A stretch of DNA of 64,000 nucleotides from Streptococcus sciuri (GTDB lineage: Bacteria > Bacillota > Bacilli > Lactobacillales > Streptococcaceae). The translations under genes and the position numbers were made by a program. Position 1 is the first letter of the stretch. Each line of letters begins with the position of its first letter. This document shows, one piece after another, positions 57,128 to 64,000 of the stretch. Location of the stretch: NCBI RefSeq assembly GCF_024814375.1, contig NZ_JANUXX010000008.1:1-64000 (forward strand). The letters are read 5' to 3'. The notes beneath the pieces are model-generated. The model searched no databases. It saw only the letters and a program-made list of their open reading frames with translations, and was not told the DNA's origin.

Positions 57128-57469
57128 TTACAGAGCATCTGCTCCATGCTCACCCGTTCTAATCCTAATCACATCATCAATAGGGAGGATAAAAATTTTA
57201 CCATCACCAACATCGCCAGTTTGTACAGCTTCTCTCACTAAATCCACTATTTTTTCGACATCATTGTCTTTAGTGACCACTTCTACTTTAACTTTAGCAA
57301 GAAGTGTTGGGATAACTTTTTGACCACGAACATACTCTGCAAAACCTTTTTGATTACCATAACCTAAGACTTGGGATACTGTCATCCCCCTAGCAATTCC
57401 TTTTTTTGTCATTGCTTCTTTTAAATCTTCTAGTTTATCCGAACGGATAATCGCTTCTATTTTTTTCAT
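57128..57469 (-). CDS. glnK: Nitrogen regulatory PII protein
   Basis: Trimeric signal protein that senses ATP/ADP and 2-oxoglutarate and gates the AmtB channel. The 113-residue protein has the PII N terminus ([20 protein letters not shown]), T loop (about 37-55) and C-terminal [20 protein letters not shown]. The uridylylated Tyr51 of E. coli GlnB is replaced by Val52 in the T loop ([17 protein letters not shown]), so control is probably only by ligand binding. It lies 18 bases after amtB, the standard pair. Confidence 0.92.
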   Translation of the reverse strand: MKKIEAIIRSDKLEDLKEAMTKKGIARGMTVSQVLGYGNQKGFAEYVRGQKVIPTLLAKVKVEVVTKDNDVEKIVDLVREAVQTGDVGDGKIFILPIDDVIRIRTGEHGADAL

Positions 57470-57487
57470 TGTAAAATCCTTTCTATA

Positions 57488-58723
57488 CTATGAGTCTAGT
57501 CCCATAAAGGTTGGGTAGGCTGTCTCACCGTGCTCACTATCATCAAGACCAATCGCTTCGGCGTGATCTGTAACACGAATCGGCATGATTTTTTTAATAA
57601 CTGCAACAATGACAAAAGTGGCTACCGCAGACCAAATTACTGTCACAAGGATGGCAATAATCGTGACCCATAACAGATGACCATTACCATAGATAATACC
57701 GATATTCTGTTTATCTAAGGCTAAGCTAGGTAAAGTAAAAATACCTGTCACTATACCACCAAAAATTCCACCAACACCGTGACAACCAAAAGCATCTAGA
57801 GCATCATCATAACCCAGACGATGTTTCAAAACAGAAATAGCAAAATAACAGATGGGACTGACTAAAAGACCTATCAAAACAGAACTCCATGCAGATACAT
57901 AACCAGCTGCAGGTGTTATGGCAACAAGCCCCGCAATCAGTCCAGTAGATGCTCCAACAAGGGAAACTTTTTTGGCAAGACAAAATTCAATGATTAACCA
58001 TGAAAACATAGCTGCTGCTGCAGACAAATGAGTTGTTACTAAAGCATGAACTGCTAGACTATTAGCTGAGAGAGCAGAACCAGCATTAAAACCAAACCAA
58101 CCTAGCCAAAGAATACCTGCTCCCAGTAGGACAAAGGGAACATTATGCGGACGATATCCCAAGCGTTGATAATCTCGCCTCTTTCCTAACATCAGCGCTA
58201 AGACCAAGCCAGAAACACCAGAACTGATATGAACTACATCTCCCCCTGCAAAGTCAATAGTGCCTAATTGAGCTAAAAAACCTTCGTCCCACACCATATG
58301 AGCAAATGGATAGTAGACTAATAAAAGCCAGAAAGTCACGAAAATAACCAGTGGCATAAAGCGCATACGACCTGCAGCAGACCCTGTTAAAATCGCCACC
58401 GCTATAATAGAAAACATCATCTGAAATACAGCAAACAAGGCGTCCGGAATATCTAAACCTCTACTACTTTTCGCCTCACTAACTCCTGCAAAAAAGAGAT
58501 GTTCAAAATTACCGATAAAACTTCCATTTCCACTAAACGATAATGAATAACCTACTGCAAACCATAGCAACGTTCCTATAGCAATCGGTACAACACACAT
58601 CATCATATTATTGATAACATTTTTACGTCTACCAAGCCCTCCGTAAAAGAAAGCCAAACCAAATATCATAAAAAATACCAAGCCGGTACAAATAAACATG
58701 AAAGCTAAACTACCATTATTCAT
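57488..58723 (-). CDS. amtB: Ammonium transporter
   Basis: Amt/Rh-family ammonium channel of 411 residues with 11 membrane helices. The pore signatures DFAGGDVVHISSGVSGLVLAL and FWLLLVYYPFAHMVWDEGFLAQLG are intact, and the His pair lies in VVHISSG and GCHGVGG. It precedes glnK. The strong promoter and CodY-like box suggest nitrogen control. Confidence 0.94.
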   Translation of the reverse strand: MNNGSLAFMFICTGLVFFMIFGLAFFYGGLGRRKNVINNMMMCVVPIAIGTLLWFAVGYSLSFSGNGSFIGNFEHLFFAGVSEAKSSRGLDIPDALFAVFQMMFSIIAVAILTGSAAGRMRFMPLVIFVTFWLLLVYYPFAHMVWDEGFLAQLGTIDFAGGDVVHISSGVSGLVLALMLGKRRDYQRLGYRPHNVPFVLLGAGILWLGWFGFNAGSALSANSLAVHALVTTHLSAAAAMFSWLIIEFCLAKKVSLVGASTGLIAGLVAITPAAGYVSAWSSVLIGLLVSPICYFAISVLKHRLGYDDALDAFGCHGVGGIFGGIVTGIFTLPSLALDKQNIGIIYGNGHLLWVTIIAILVTVIWSAVATFVIVAVIKKIMPIRVTDHAEAIGLDDSEHGETAYPTFMGLDS

Positions 58724-58752
58724 AAATGTTCCTCCAAATTATTATGTTAGAT

Positions 58753-58808
58753 AATATAACACAATAATTTAAGTAAGTCAATAGCTTTTTCTGATTTTTC
58801 TGAATTTT
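58753..58808 (-). promoter_or_regulatory. amtB-glnK promoter with CodY-like box
   Basis: TTGACT (58781-58776), 17-bp spacer, TATATT (58758-58753). Minus-strand AAAATTCAGAAAAAT (58808-58794), 12 of 15 matches to CodY consensus, lies 12 bases upstream of the -35. Confidence 0.6.
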
Positions 58809-58834
58809 CTTTTTAATAAACATGTCTTGTTAAC

Positions 58835-58875
58835 TAAAAAATAAGTAAGCGAACAATACTGCTCGCTTACTTATT
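58835..58875 (-). terminator. rsmI terminator
   Basis: AATAAGTAAGCGA (58840-58852) pairs perfectly with TCGCTTACTTATT (58863-58875). T run follows on the minus strand; the stem overlaps the stop codon. Confidence 0.85.
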
Positions 58876-59739
58876 CAGTTGATGATAGGCGTTATAAACG
58901 TATTGGCGTGTTTTCCCAAACTCTTTTGCCACTCTTTTAATAGCTTGCGTAGGCTTTGTACCATTAGAAATGAGAATTTTGACAGCTTGTATCAAGTCAA
59001 TATCAGATGTTAGGTTTTTTAACTCTTTATTTTGCGTTTTCCCAGAAACAATAATCAAACACTCTCCCTTTAATGGTATCTGGGTAATCCTATCTAAAAT
59101 TTCTTGAATGCGACCACGCTGATATTCCTCAAAAACCTTGGTTAATTCTCTCACTAAAACTACTTGACGATTACCATAAATACCCTCCATATTAGCTAGT
59201 GTACTCGCAACACGGTGAGGAGATTCATAGAAAATCTGTGTTTCAGGGTAATCTTTTTTCTCCTCAAAGAAAGCTTGCTGTTGCCCTTTTTTACGAGGAA
59301 TAAAACCATAAAATAGATGAGGCTGTGGCACTAGTCCACTAGCTATAAGCGCTGTAATACCAGCACTAGCACCAGGAAGTGCCACAACAGGGATATTCTT
59401 TTCAATAGCTGCTACAACTAAATCATGCCCAGGATCAGAAATTGATGGCAACCCTGCATCAGAAACCTGTGCTAACGATTTTCCAGAAATCAGTAAATCA
59501 AGGAGATAGGGGATTTTCTCAAAAGCATTATGCTCATGAAAACTGATTTGCTTTGTCGTAATCTCAAAATGCTTTAAAAGAAGCCCTGTATTTCTCGTGT
59601 CCTCTGCACAGATAAAATCGACCTCTTCTAGTGTTTCAACCGCTCGATAGGTCATGTCTTTTAAGTTACCAATAGGAGTAGGCACCAAATAGAGTCTGCC
59701 TGTCTCTTGGTTATCTGTGAAACTTTTTTGTATTTGCAT
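58867..59739 (-). CDS. rsmI: 16S rRNA (cytidine(1402)-2'-O)-methyltransferase
   Basis: SAM-dependent tetrapyrrole-methylase-fold enzyme that methylates C1402 in the ribosome P site. The 290-residue protein has LYLVPTPIGNLKDMTYRA, AEDTRNTGLLLKHF, VSDAGLPSISDPG and PGASAGITAL, plus a C-terminal helix-turn-helix-like segment. It follows yabA by two bases. It is the last gene of the tmk-to-rsmI operon. Confidence 0.94.
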   Translation of the reverse strand: MQIQKSFTDNQETGRLYLVPTPIGNLKDMTYRAVETLEEVDFICAEDTRNTGLLLKHFEITTKQISFHEHNAFEKIPYLLDLLISGKSLAQVSDAGLPSISDPGHDLVVAAIEKNIPVVALPGASAGITALIASGLVPQPHLFYGFIPRKKGQQQAFFEEKKDYPETQIFYESPHRVASTLANMEGIYGNRQVVLVRELTKVFEEYQRGRIQEILDRITQIPLKGECLIIVSGKTQNKELKNLTSDIDLIQAVKILISNGTKPTQAIKRVAKEFGKTRQYVYNAYHQLNK

Positions 59740-59741
59740 AG

Positions 59742-60062
59742 CTAACCTCTATCTAATAACTCTTGACAGAACATACACTCTTCTCCATTTTCACGACGTT
59801 GTCCATAAAAAGAATTGCAAATATGAAAGCCGTCTTCATAGATACTACCTAGATGCTCTTTCCCTTGTATTGAGTTTTTAGCCTGCTTTTCATGTTCTAA
59901 TTGTCCCAAACGCTCTCTTAACTTAGTATTTTCAATACGTAATTGAGCATTTTCTTCAATGAGCTGTTGAAATTGTTTTTTTAATGTATCCGCTTCTGCT
60001 AGAGTTACCATCAAATTTTGAGTCAAATCATCAAAAGCATCAAACAATTCTTTTTTATCCAT
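59742..60062 (-). CDS. yabA: DNA replication initiation control protein YabA
   Basis: Negative regulator of replication initiation that contacts DnaA and DnaN. The 106-residue protein has an N-terminal coiled coil (about 1-60, [22 protein letters not shown]) and a C-terminal zinc-binding region with [20 protein letters not shown]. It overlaps the ricT end by 8 bases. Confidence 0.92.
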   Translation of the reverse strand: MDKKELFDAFDDLTQNLMVTLAEADTLKKQFQQLIEENAQLRIENTKLRERLGQLEHEKQAKNSIQGKEHLGSIYEDGFHICNSFYGQRRENGEECMFCQELLDRG

Positions 60063-60855
60063 GTGATAAAAACTCCTCCAAGGTATAAATAACAGGAACC
60101 ACCGCTCCTTTCAGGGAGACTTTGATGGTTTTAGCAAAAACATCAATAGCAAGAACTTCTCCCTGACCATCTTGAGTCTCAATAAACTCACCAACATCGG
60201 GAAAATCGGTCATCGCTTCTTCGTAAAAATCATCTTCATAGCTGAGGCAACATTTTAATCGTCCACATAATCCATTATTTTTACCCGATGCCATTGAAAG
60301 CCTTTGATTTTTCACCATCTTGATAGAGACAGGCGGAAACTCTCCTAAAAAAGTGGAACAGCAAAGTAGTCTACCACAAGGTCCAAGACCGCCGTATACT
60401 TTTGCTTCTTCTCTAGTATTGATTTGACGCAGTTCAATCCGCATGCGAAAATAGCTCGCTAAATCACGTAGCAATCCCCTAAAGTCAACACGCCCATCGG
60501 CAGTAAAAGTGATTAGGACATGGTCACGATCAAGAGGAAAACTAATTGTCACTAAACGCATTTTTAATCCGCTTTGTTTGATGAGAACATTAACATCATT
60601 AAAAACATCATTTGCCAACTGACGATTTGTTTCTGCTATCTGAAAATCACGCTGATTTGCTTGTCTTACAAAAGATGGAAGTTTGCTAGGTAAATGATTT
60701 ACCTCTATCTCTCTGGGAGCTGTAATAACTTGTGCCAAGTGTATTCCTTTTTTCTGCTTAACCACAACAAAACTCTCAAGCAAAAAGGTTTTTTTACTTT
60801 CTAGATAGCTCACTTGTCCTGTTTCTATATCTTTAATTTTTACTACTTGTGTCAT
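60055..60855 (-). CDS. ricT: PSP1/RicT family protein
   Basis: A 266-residue PSP1-domain protein, equivalent to B. subtilis YaaT/RicT, part of the RicTFA complex affecting RNase Y specificity and development. The Cys-rich segment [13 protein letters not shown] and [14 protein letters not shown] supplies the Fe-S cluster ligands. ATG 60855 overlaps the holB stop as ATGA. The partners RicA and RicF are not in the window. Confidence 0.9.
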   Translation of the reverse strand: MTQVVKIKDIETGQVSYLESKKTFLLESFVVVKQKKGIHLAQVITAPREIEVNHLPSKLPSFVRQANQRDFQIAETNRQLANDVFNDVNVLIKQSGLKMRLVTISFPLDRDHVLITFTADGRVDFRGLLRDLASYFRMRIELRQINTREEAKVYGGLGPCGRLLCCSTFLGEFPPVSIKMVKNQRLSMASGKNNGLCGRLKCCLSYEDDFYEEAMTDFPDVGEFIETQDGQGEVLAIDVFAKTIKVSLKGAVVPVIYTLEEFLSHG

Positions 60856-61733
60856 GATAATACCATATATTCTAATGCATTTTGAAAACTGACATTTCTT
60901 CGCCACATATCATAAGAATGATGTAACTCTTCTAAAAGCTTTCGAACCTTTTTTTCAGAAAGATTTTTAGCGAGTAGCAAGGTCAAAAATTGATAAGCAA
61001 TATCCTGTTCTGGCTTGTCACCTACTAGTGCTACTAAGCGTGAGACCTCCAGATAAGCTTGATAGCGATTTTTGAGCAATAAGTCTACAAACTCTTGACA
61101 CTCGTTGATTAGTGTCAAACTTTGCTTATTAGCCATCAACCGCTCCAAGTCTGACTTATCCTTTGCTACACTAGCTAAAAGATAAGCTTGACTCTTTAGA
61201 AAGCCTTTCTGTTCAGCCTCGTTCTCAAGATATAATTGATTTTTTGGAAAACGAAAAATTTGAGTGCGACTTTTTATAGTCGCTAATACTTGATTTTCAT
61301 CGTTAGTTAATAAAATAATCAAAACCGAACTTTGAGGATCTTCGATAACTTTTAGAAGACTATTGGCAGCATTGACATGCATTTTTTCGCAGTCCTTGAT
61401 AATGAATACCTGACTTTTTCCCTCAAAACCAGATTGTGAAAATTCTTTAATCAAAGTTCTAATGGTGTCCGTTTTAATGACATTACCATTAGGTACTATC
61501 AACTTGACATCAGAAAATTCACCTTGGGAAATTAAACGACAAGAACGACAAACACCGCAGGGAAGCTTATTTTGGAGATTGTCACAGAAACGACTCTGTG
61601 CTAAAAATAAAGCCATCTCAAAACTCGCAAAACCACCCGAAAAGAGATAAGCATGACTGAGACTATCCATCTGTAAAATGGTTTTAAATTGCTGAAAAAG
61701 TGTTGGTTGAAGTTGTTTTATCTCTGTCATCAT
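60852..61733 (-). CDS. holB: DNA polymerase III delta' subunit
   Basis: Clamp-loader subunit delta'. The 293-residue protein has the zinc-binding [16 protein letters not shown] and a degenerate P loop ([11 protein letters not shown]), as expected for delta' rather than the ATPase DnaX, then [21 protein letters not shown]. The first ATG overlaps the tmk stop. An ATG one codon later is possible. Confidence 0.92.
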   Translation of the reverse strand: MMTEIKQLQPTLFQQFKTILQMDSLSHAYLFSGGFASFEMALFLAQSRFCDNLQNKLPCGVCRSCRLISQGEFSDVKLIVPNGNVIKTDTIRTLIKEFSQSGFEGKSQVFIIKDCEKMHVNAANSLLKVIEDPQSSVLIILLTNDENQVLATIKSRTQIFRFPKNQLYLENEAEQKGFLKSQAYLLASVAKDKSDLERLMANKQSLTLINECQEFVDLLLKNRYQAYLEVSRLVALVGDKPEQDIAYQFLTLLLAKNLSEKKVRKLLEELHHSYDMWRRNVSFQNALEYMVLS

Positions 61734-62374
61734 ATCGAATGTTTCTCCAAAAATCCAATGATATGGCTATAAGCTATTTTAACCACTTCATTTAATGGTT
61801 TTGTCGCATCAATAGTCACTATACGATCATGATTGCTATTAACTAGTGCCAAATAGCCACTTCTAACCTTCTGGTGAAGTTCTAGCGCTTCTAAATCCAA
61901 ACGATTAATCTCACGATTTTCATTTTGGCTAATCCTCTTTAGTCCTACTTCAGATGGTACATCAAAGTACAGCGTCATATCAGGCTGTCTTTTATCTGTA
62001 GCGTAATCATTTAACCAACTAATTGCCTCCTTATCAAGCCCTCGTCCCGCCCCTTGATAGGCAACTGAACTATCAATAAAACGATCTATCAAAACAAGAT
62101 GACCTTCTTCCAAAGCGGGTGCTACCTTTTCTACCCAATGCTGGCGTCTAGCAGCGATATAAAGTAAAAGCTCAGTCTTACTGTCCATCTGTGTATGATT
62201 AATATCTAAAATCACATCACGAATACGCTCCGAAATCTGAACGCCACCAGGTTCACGAGTGATTAAAATAGGCTGAGAAACTTTTTCCTTTAAGAGAGGA
62301 AAAAGCATCTCTAAAACCGTTGTTTTGCCTGCTCCATCTGGTCCTTCAAATGATAGCAAGTAACCATTTGTCAT
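61730..62374 (-). CDS. tmk: Thymidylate kinase
   Basis: Phosphorylates dTMP to dTDP. The 214-residue protein has the P loop GPDGAGKT (11-18), the DR(F) and YQGAGRGLD substrate segments. It overlaps holB by four bases and heads the replication-linked operon, with the CBS gene 85 bases upstream. Confidence 0.95.
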   Translation of the reverse strand: MTNGYLLSFEGPDGAGKTTVLEMLFPLLKEKVSQPILITREPGGVQISERIRDVILDINHTQMDSKTELLLYIAARRQHWVEKVAPALEEGHLVLIDRFIDSSVAYQGAGRGLDKEAISWLNDYATDKRQPDMTLYFDVPSEVGLKRISQNENREINRLDLEALELHQKVRSGYLALVNSNHDRIVTIDATKPLNEVVKIAYSHIIGFLEKHSI

Positions 62375-62421
62375 AACCTATAGCGCTCCTTTACCATTTT
62401 CTTCTATTGTATCAAAAAATC

Positions 62422-62456
62422 AACAAAAAAACACCGCTCAACAGAGCAGGTATTTT
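62422..62456 (-). terminator. Terminator after the CBS-domain gene
   Basis: Minus-strand TGCTC/GAGCG hairpin followed by seven T lies between the CBS gene and tmk. The stem is short with one mismatch. Confidence 0.55.
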
Positions 62457-62459
62457 CAC

Positions 62460-63116
62460 TTATAAAGCCTTAGCCTGCGTTTGCTCGACAGCCTCAATAA
62501 TGACAGGAACCTCTGAAAAAATGGATTTGACCTTATCGTCAGAATGATGTCCTTCTAGCTGTATCTCGATAGTTGACTGACCAGACTTATGTTCTGCTAT
62601 CACAGTCCGTCTGATATTAATTTCTGCTTTAGCAATAGCATCAACTGCTTTGGCTAGTGTGCCAACACTATCCTCACCTAAAAGCACAAGACGGGTTCCA
62701 ACTTCCCCATATCCTGAGACCTCTAGAAAAGCTTTGAAAATATCTTTATCTGTGATAATACCATAGACTTGATTATTATCGACAACAGGCAAAACTCCCA
62801 CATTATGTTTCATCATGATGTAGATAGCATCTTCAAGACTGGCATAACGTGACACTGTGTAGACTTTCCTAACCATAAGATCACGAATTTTAGTCTTATT
62901 AAGCAAGTAATTCATTTCATAGATAGATAGACTTGTTGCTTTTGATGGTGTTGCTTCTGCCATAACCCCTTCTGTAACAATACCTACAAGCTTGTCATTT
63001 TCAATCACTGGTAAACGACGTAAACCTTGCTCACGAAGAAGATCTGTTGCTTGTGCCACCGTAGTATCTGGTGAGATGAAAACAACCTTTTTTGTCATAT
63101 AATCTTTAACTGCCAT
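62460..63116 (-). CDS. CBS-ACT domain protein (AcuB-like)
   Basis: A 218-residue cytoplasmic protein with two CBS repeats (about 1-130, DYMTKKVVFISPDTTVAQA and DLMVRKVYTVSRYASLEDA) and a C-terminal ACT-like domain. CBS pairs bind adenosine nucleotides; AcuB-like proteins are regulators of unknown targets. It lies upstream of tmk but a hairpin separates them. Confidence 0.85.
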   Translation of the reverse strand: MAVKDYMTKKVVFISPDTTVAQATDLLREQGLRRLPVIENDKLVGIVTEGVMAEATPSKATSLSIYEMNYLLNKTKIRDLMVRKVYTVSRYASLEDAIYIMMKHNVGVLPVVDNNQVYGIITDKDIFKAFLEVSGYGEVGTRLVLLGEDSVGTLAKAVDAIAKAEINIRRTVIAEHKSGQSTIEIQLEGHHSDDKVKSIFSEVPVIIEAVEQTQAKAL

Positions 63117-63213
63117 AATTCCCTCCTCTTTCTAAAAATGAAAACTATTTCTAGTCTATATTATATCACTTTTTTCATCGTTTTCTTGTCATCTTTTCAA
63201 AAATAAGAGATTT

Positions 63214-63222
63214 TGCTATAAT
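63214..63222 (+). promoter_or_regulatory. Extended -10 of the terminal membrane-protein gene
   Basis: TGC-TATAAT 36 bases before the ATG at 63258, with TTTTCA (63194-63199) as a possible -35 at 17 bp. Confidence 0.6.
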
Positions 63223-63257
63223 AGCACCGAAAAGAAAAAACGAGACAGAGAGTAAGC

Positions 63258-64000
63258 ATGTTTGAAAAAATATTAGGTCTGACAAAAAGATACTGGGTAG
63301 GAGTGGTTTTACTTAATGGTGTCATGCTAGTTTTAGGGATATCTGTCATTGAGAACGTTTTTGATGATATGCCATTTCTAAAATACATCGCTTCTTACTT
63401 ATCCGCCTTTTTCGCTTTTGGAGATATTTTGATTCTTATCGCTTTGTGTCAAAGCGTGAGACAACATAGTCGCTTTTTACAAAATACTTATCTAAAGCTT
63501 TTGATTAGCACACATATTAGTTTGATTTATAACATCTGCTATGTTTTCTTTGCGATTAGCGTTGGATTTTTTACCAAATCATCTTGGTATTTTATCTATG
63601 CGTTATATCACTTCATCTTTGCACTCAGTAAATCGTCTATAGTCCGATTTTTACACAAAGAGAATAGTCCTATCTTTTTTTGGCAACTCTATAGGCGATT
63701 AGGTTATTTTCTCATCCTATCTGCCATTATTTTTCACCTTGTGGTCATTTTTGTATCATCTGGAAGGGATAACGTACATATCCAATATCCTTTTATGGTT
63801 TATTTCATAGCTTTGATGACTTTTATCAATCTTATTAGTAGCCTTGTTCATTTATTGTCATCAAAAAGCAACCGAAGCCCTCAACTCAGATCTGTTCGCC
63901 CAATCAATTTTGCAACATCGCTCTTTTCTCTCTTTTTCCTACAAACCATGTTATTAAGACTTTATGGTAAAGGAGAACCTAACTTTCAACGCTTGATGAC
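63258..64000 (+). CDS. Multi-pass membrane protein, partial (runs off window)
   Basis: Open frame of 247 codons with no stop before the window edge, so the 3' end is missing. The visible protein starts MFEKILGLTKRYWVGVVLLN and has about seven hydrophobic segments (for example 13-31, 44-66, 83-103, 109-127, 150-168, 178-198). There is no motif I can name. Its own promoter precedes it and it is divergent from the CBS gene. It is probably an integral membrane protein of unknown function. Confidence 0.7.
   Translation, partial: MFEKILGLTKRYWVGVVLLNGVMLVLGISVIENVFDDMPFLKYIASYLSAFFAFGDILILIALCQSVRQHSRFLQNTYLKLLISTHISLIYNICYVFFAISVGFFTKSSWYFIYALYHFIFALSKSSIVRFLHKENSPIFFWQLYRRLGYFLILSAIIFHLVVIFVSSGRDNVHIQYPFMVYFIALMTFINLISSLVHLLSSKSNRSPQLRSVRPINFATSLFSLFFLQTMLLRLYGKGEPNFQRLM

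Overview
This window reads as a low-GC Streptococcus chromosome, most likely the Streptococcus gallolyticus / S. bovis-S. equinus group. The gene orders era-mutM-coaE-pmrA-rpmG-secG-rnr-smpB, rplK-rplA, pyrH-frr, ppc-ftsW and tmk-holB-ricT-yabA-rsmI are streptococcal. The complete gallate decarboxylase set lpdC-lpdB-lpdD with a LysR gene points to S. gallolyticus or a close relative. No rRNA, tRNA or CRISPR array was found.

Layout. (1) 1-790: decayed intergenic DNA. (2) 794-4906: ccpA and pepQ, usually divergent neighbours, are here separated by an intact IS30-family element, an SdpI-like immunity gene and a 27-codon ORF. (3) 5022-7116: nitroreductase, glyoxalase-like protein, GT2 glycosyltransferase. 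(4) 7222-7928: a bacteriocin immunity gene behind a ruined secreted-peptide gene. (5) 8130-22192: a minus-strand housekeeping block for tRNA/rRNA maturation, translation, DNA repair and secretion, with several small genes. (6) 22318-27733: tuf, then a complete lactococcin 972-type bacteriocin locus (bacteriocin, DUF1430 membrane protein, ABC ATPase) next to a ComR-like regulator. (7) 27782-38751: ftsW, ppc, pepF, GH25 muramidase, ybaK, phosphatase genes, lysS. (8) 38747-41333: a three-gene type II restriction-modification island (controller, putative endonuclease, C5-methyltransferase), bordered at lysS by a perfect 34-bp inverted repeat. (9) 41732-49313: mntH behind a strongly paired leader, bioY, a FemAB ligase, metG, DUF421/DUF3290, lpdD and lpdB. 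(10) 49462-54638: lpdC, a LysR regulator, a broken DUF554 gene, exoA, an ArsC-like gene and a broken ogt. (11) 54685-58723: serC-serA and amtB-glnK, each with a CodY-like box. (12) 58867-64000: rsmI-yabA-ricT-holB-tmk-CBS protein and a membrane-protein gene cut by the window end.

The accessory theme is microbial competition. Three bacteriocin-related loci lie within the first 28 kb, and only the lactococcin 972-type one looks intact. Its regulator resembles the peptide-sensing ComR/ScuR family, and the palindrome core ACTTATAAGT occurs at the bacteriocin start site and again at the regulator's 3' end. Several pseudogenes (secreted peptide, DUF554, ogt, the 1-790 region) show ongoing gene decay.

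Start codons were revised from the longest open frame wherever a Shine-Dalgarno sequence or family length supported a shorter protein. Family assignments rest on recognition of motifs and sequence pattern only, since no database search was possible.
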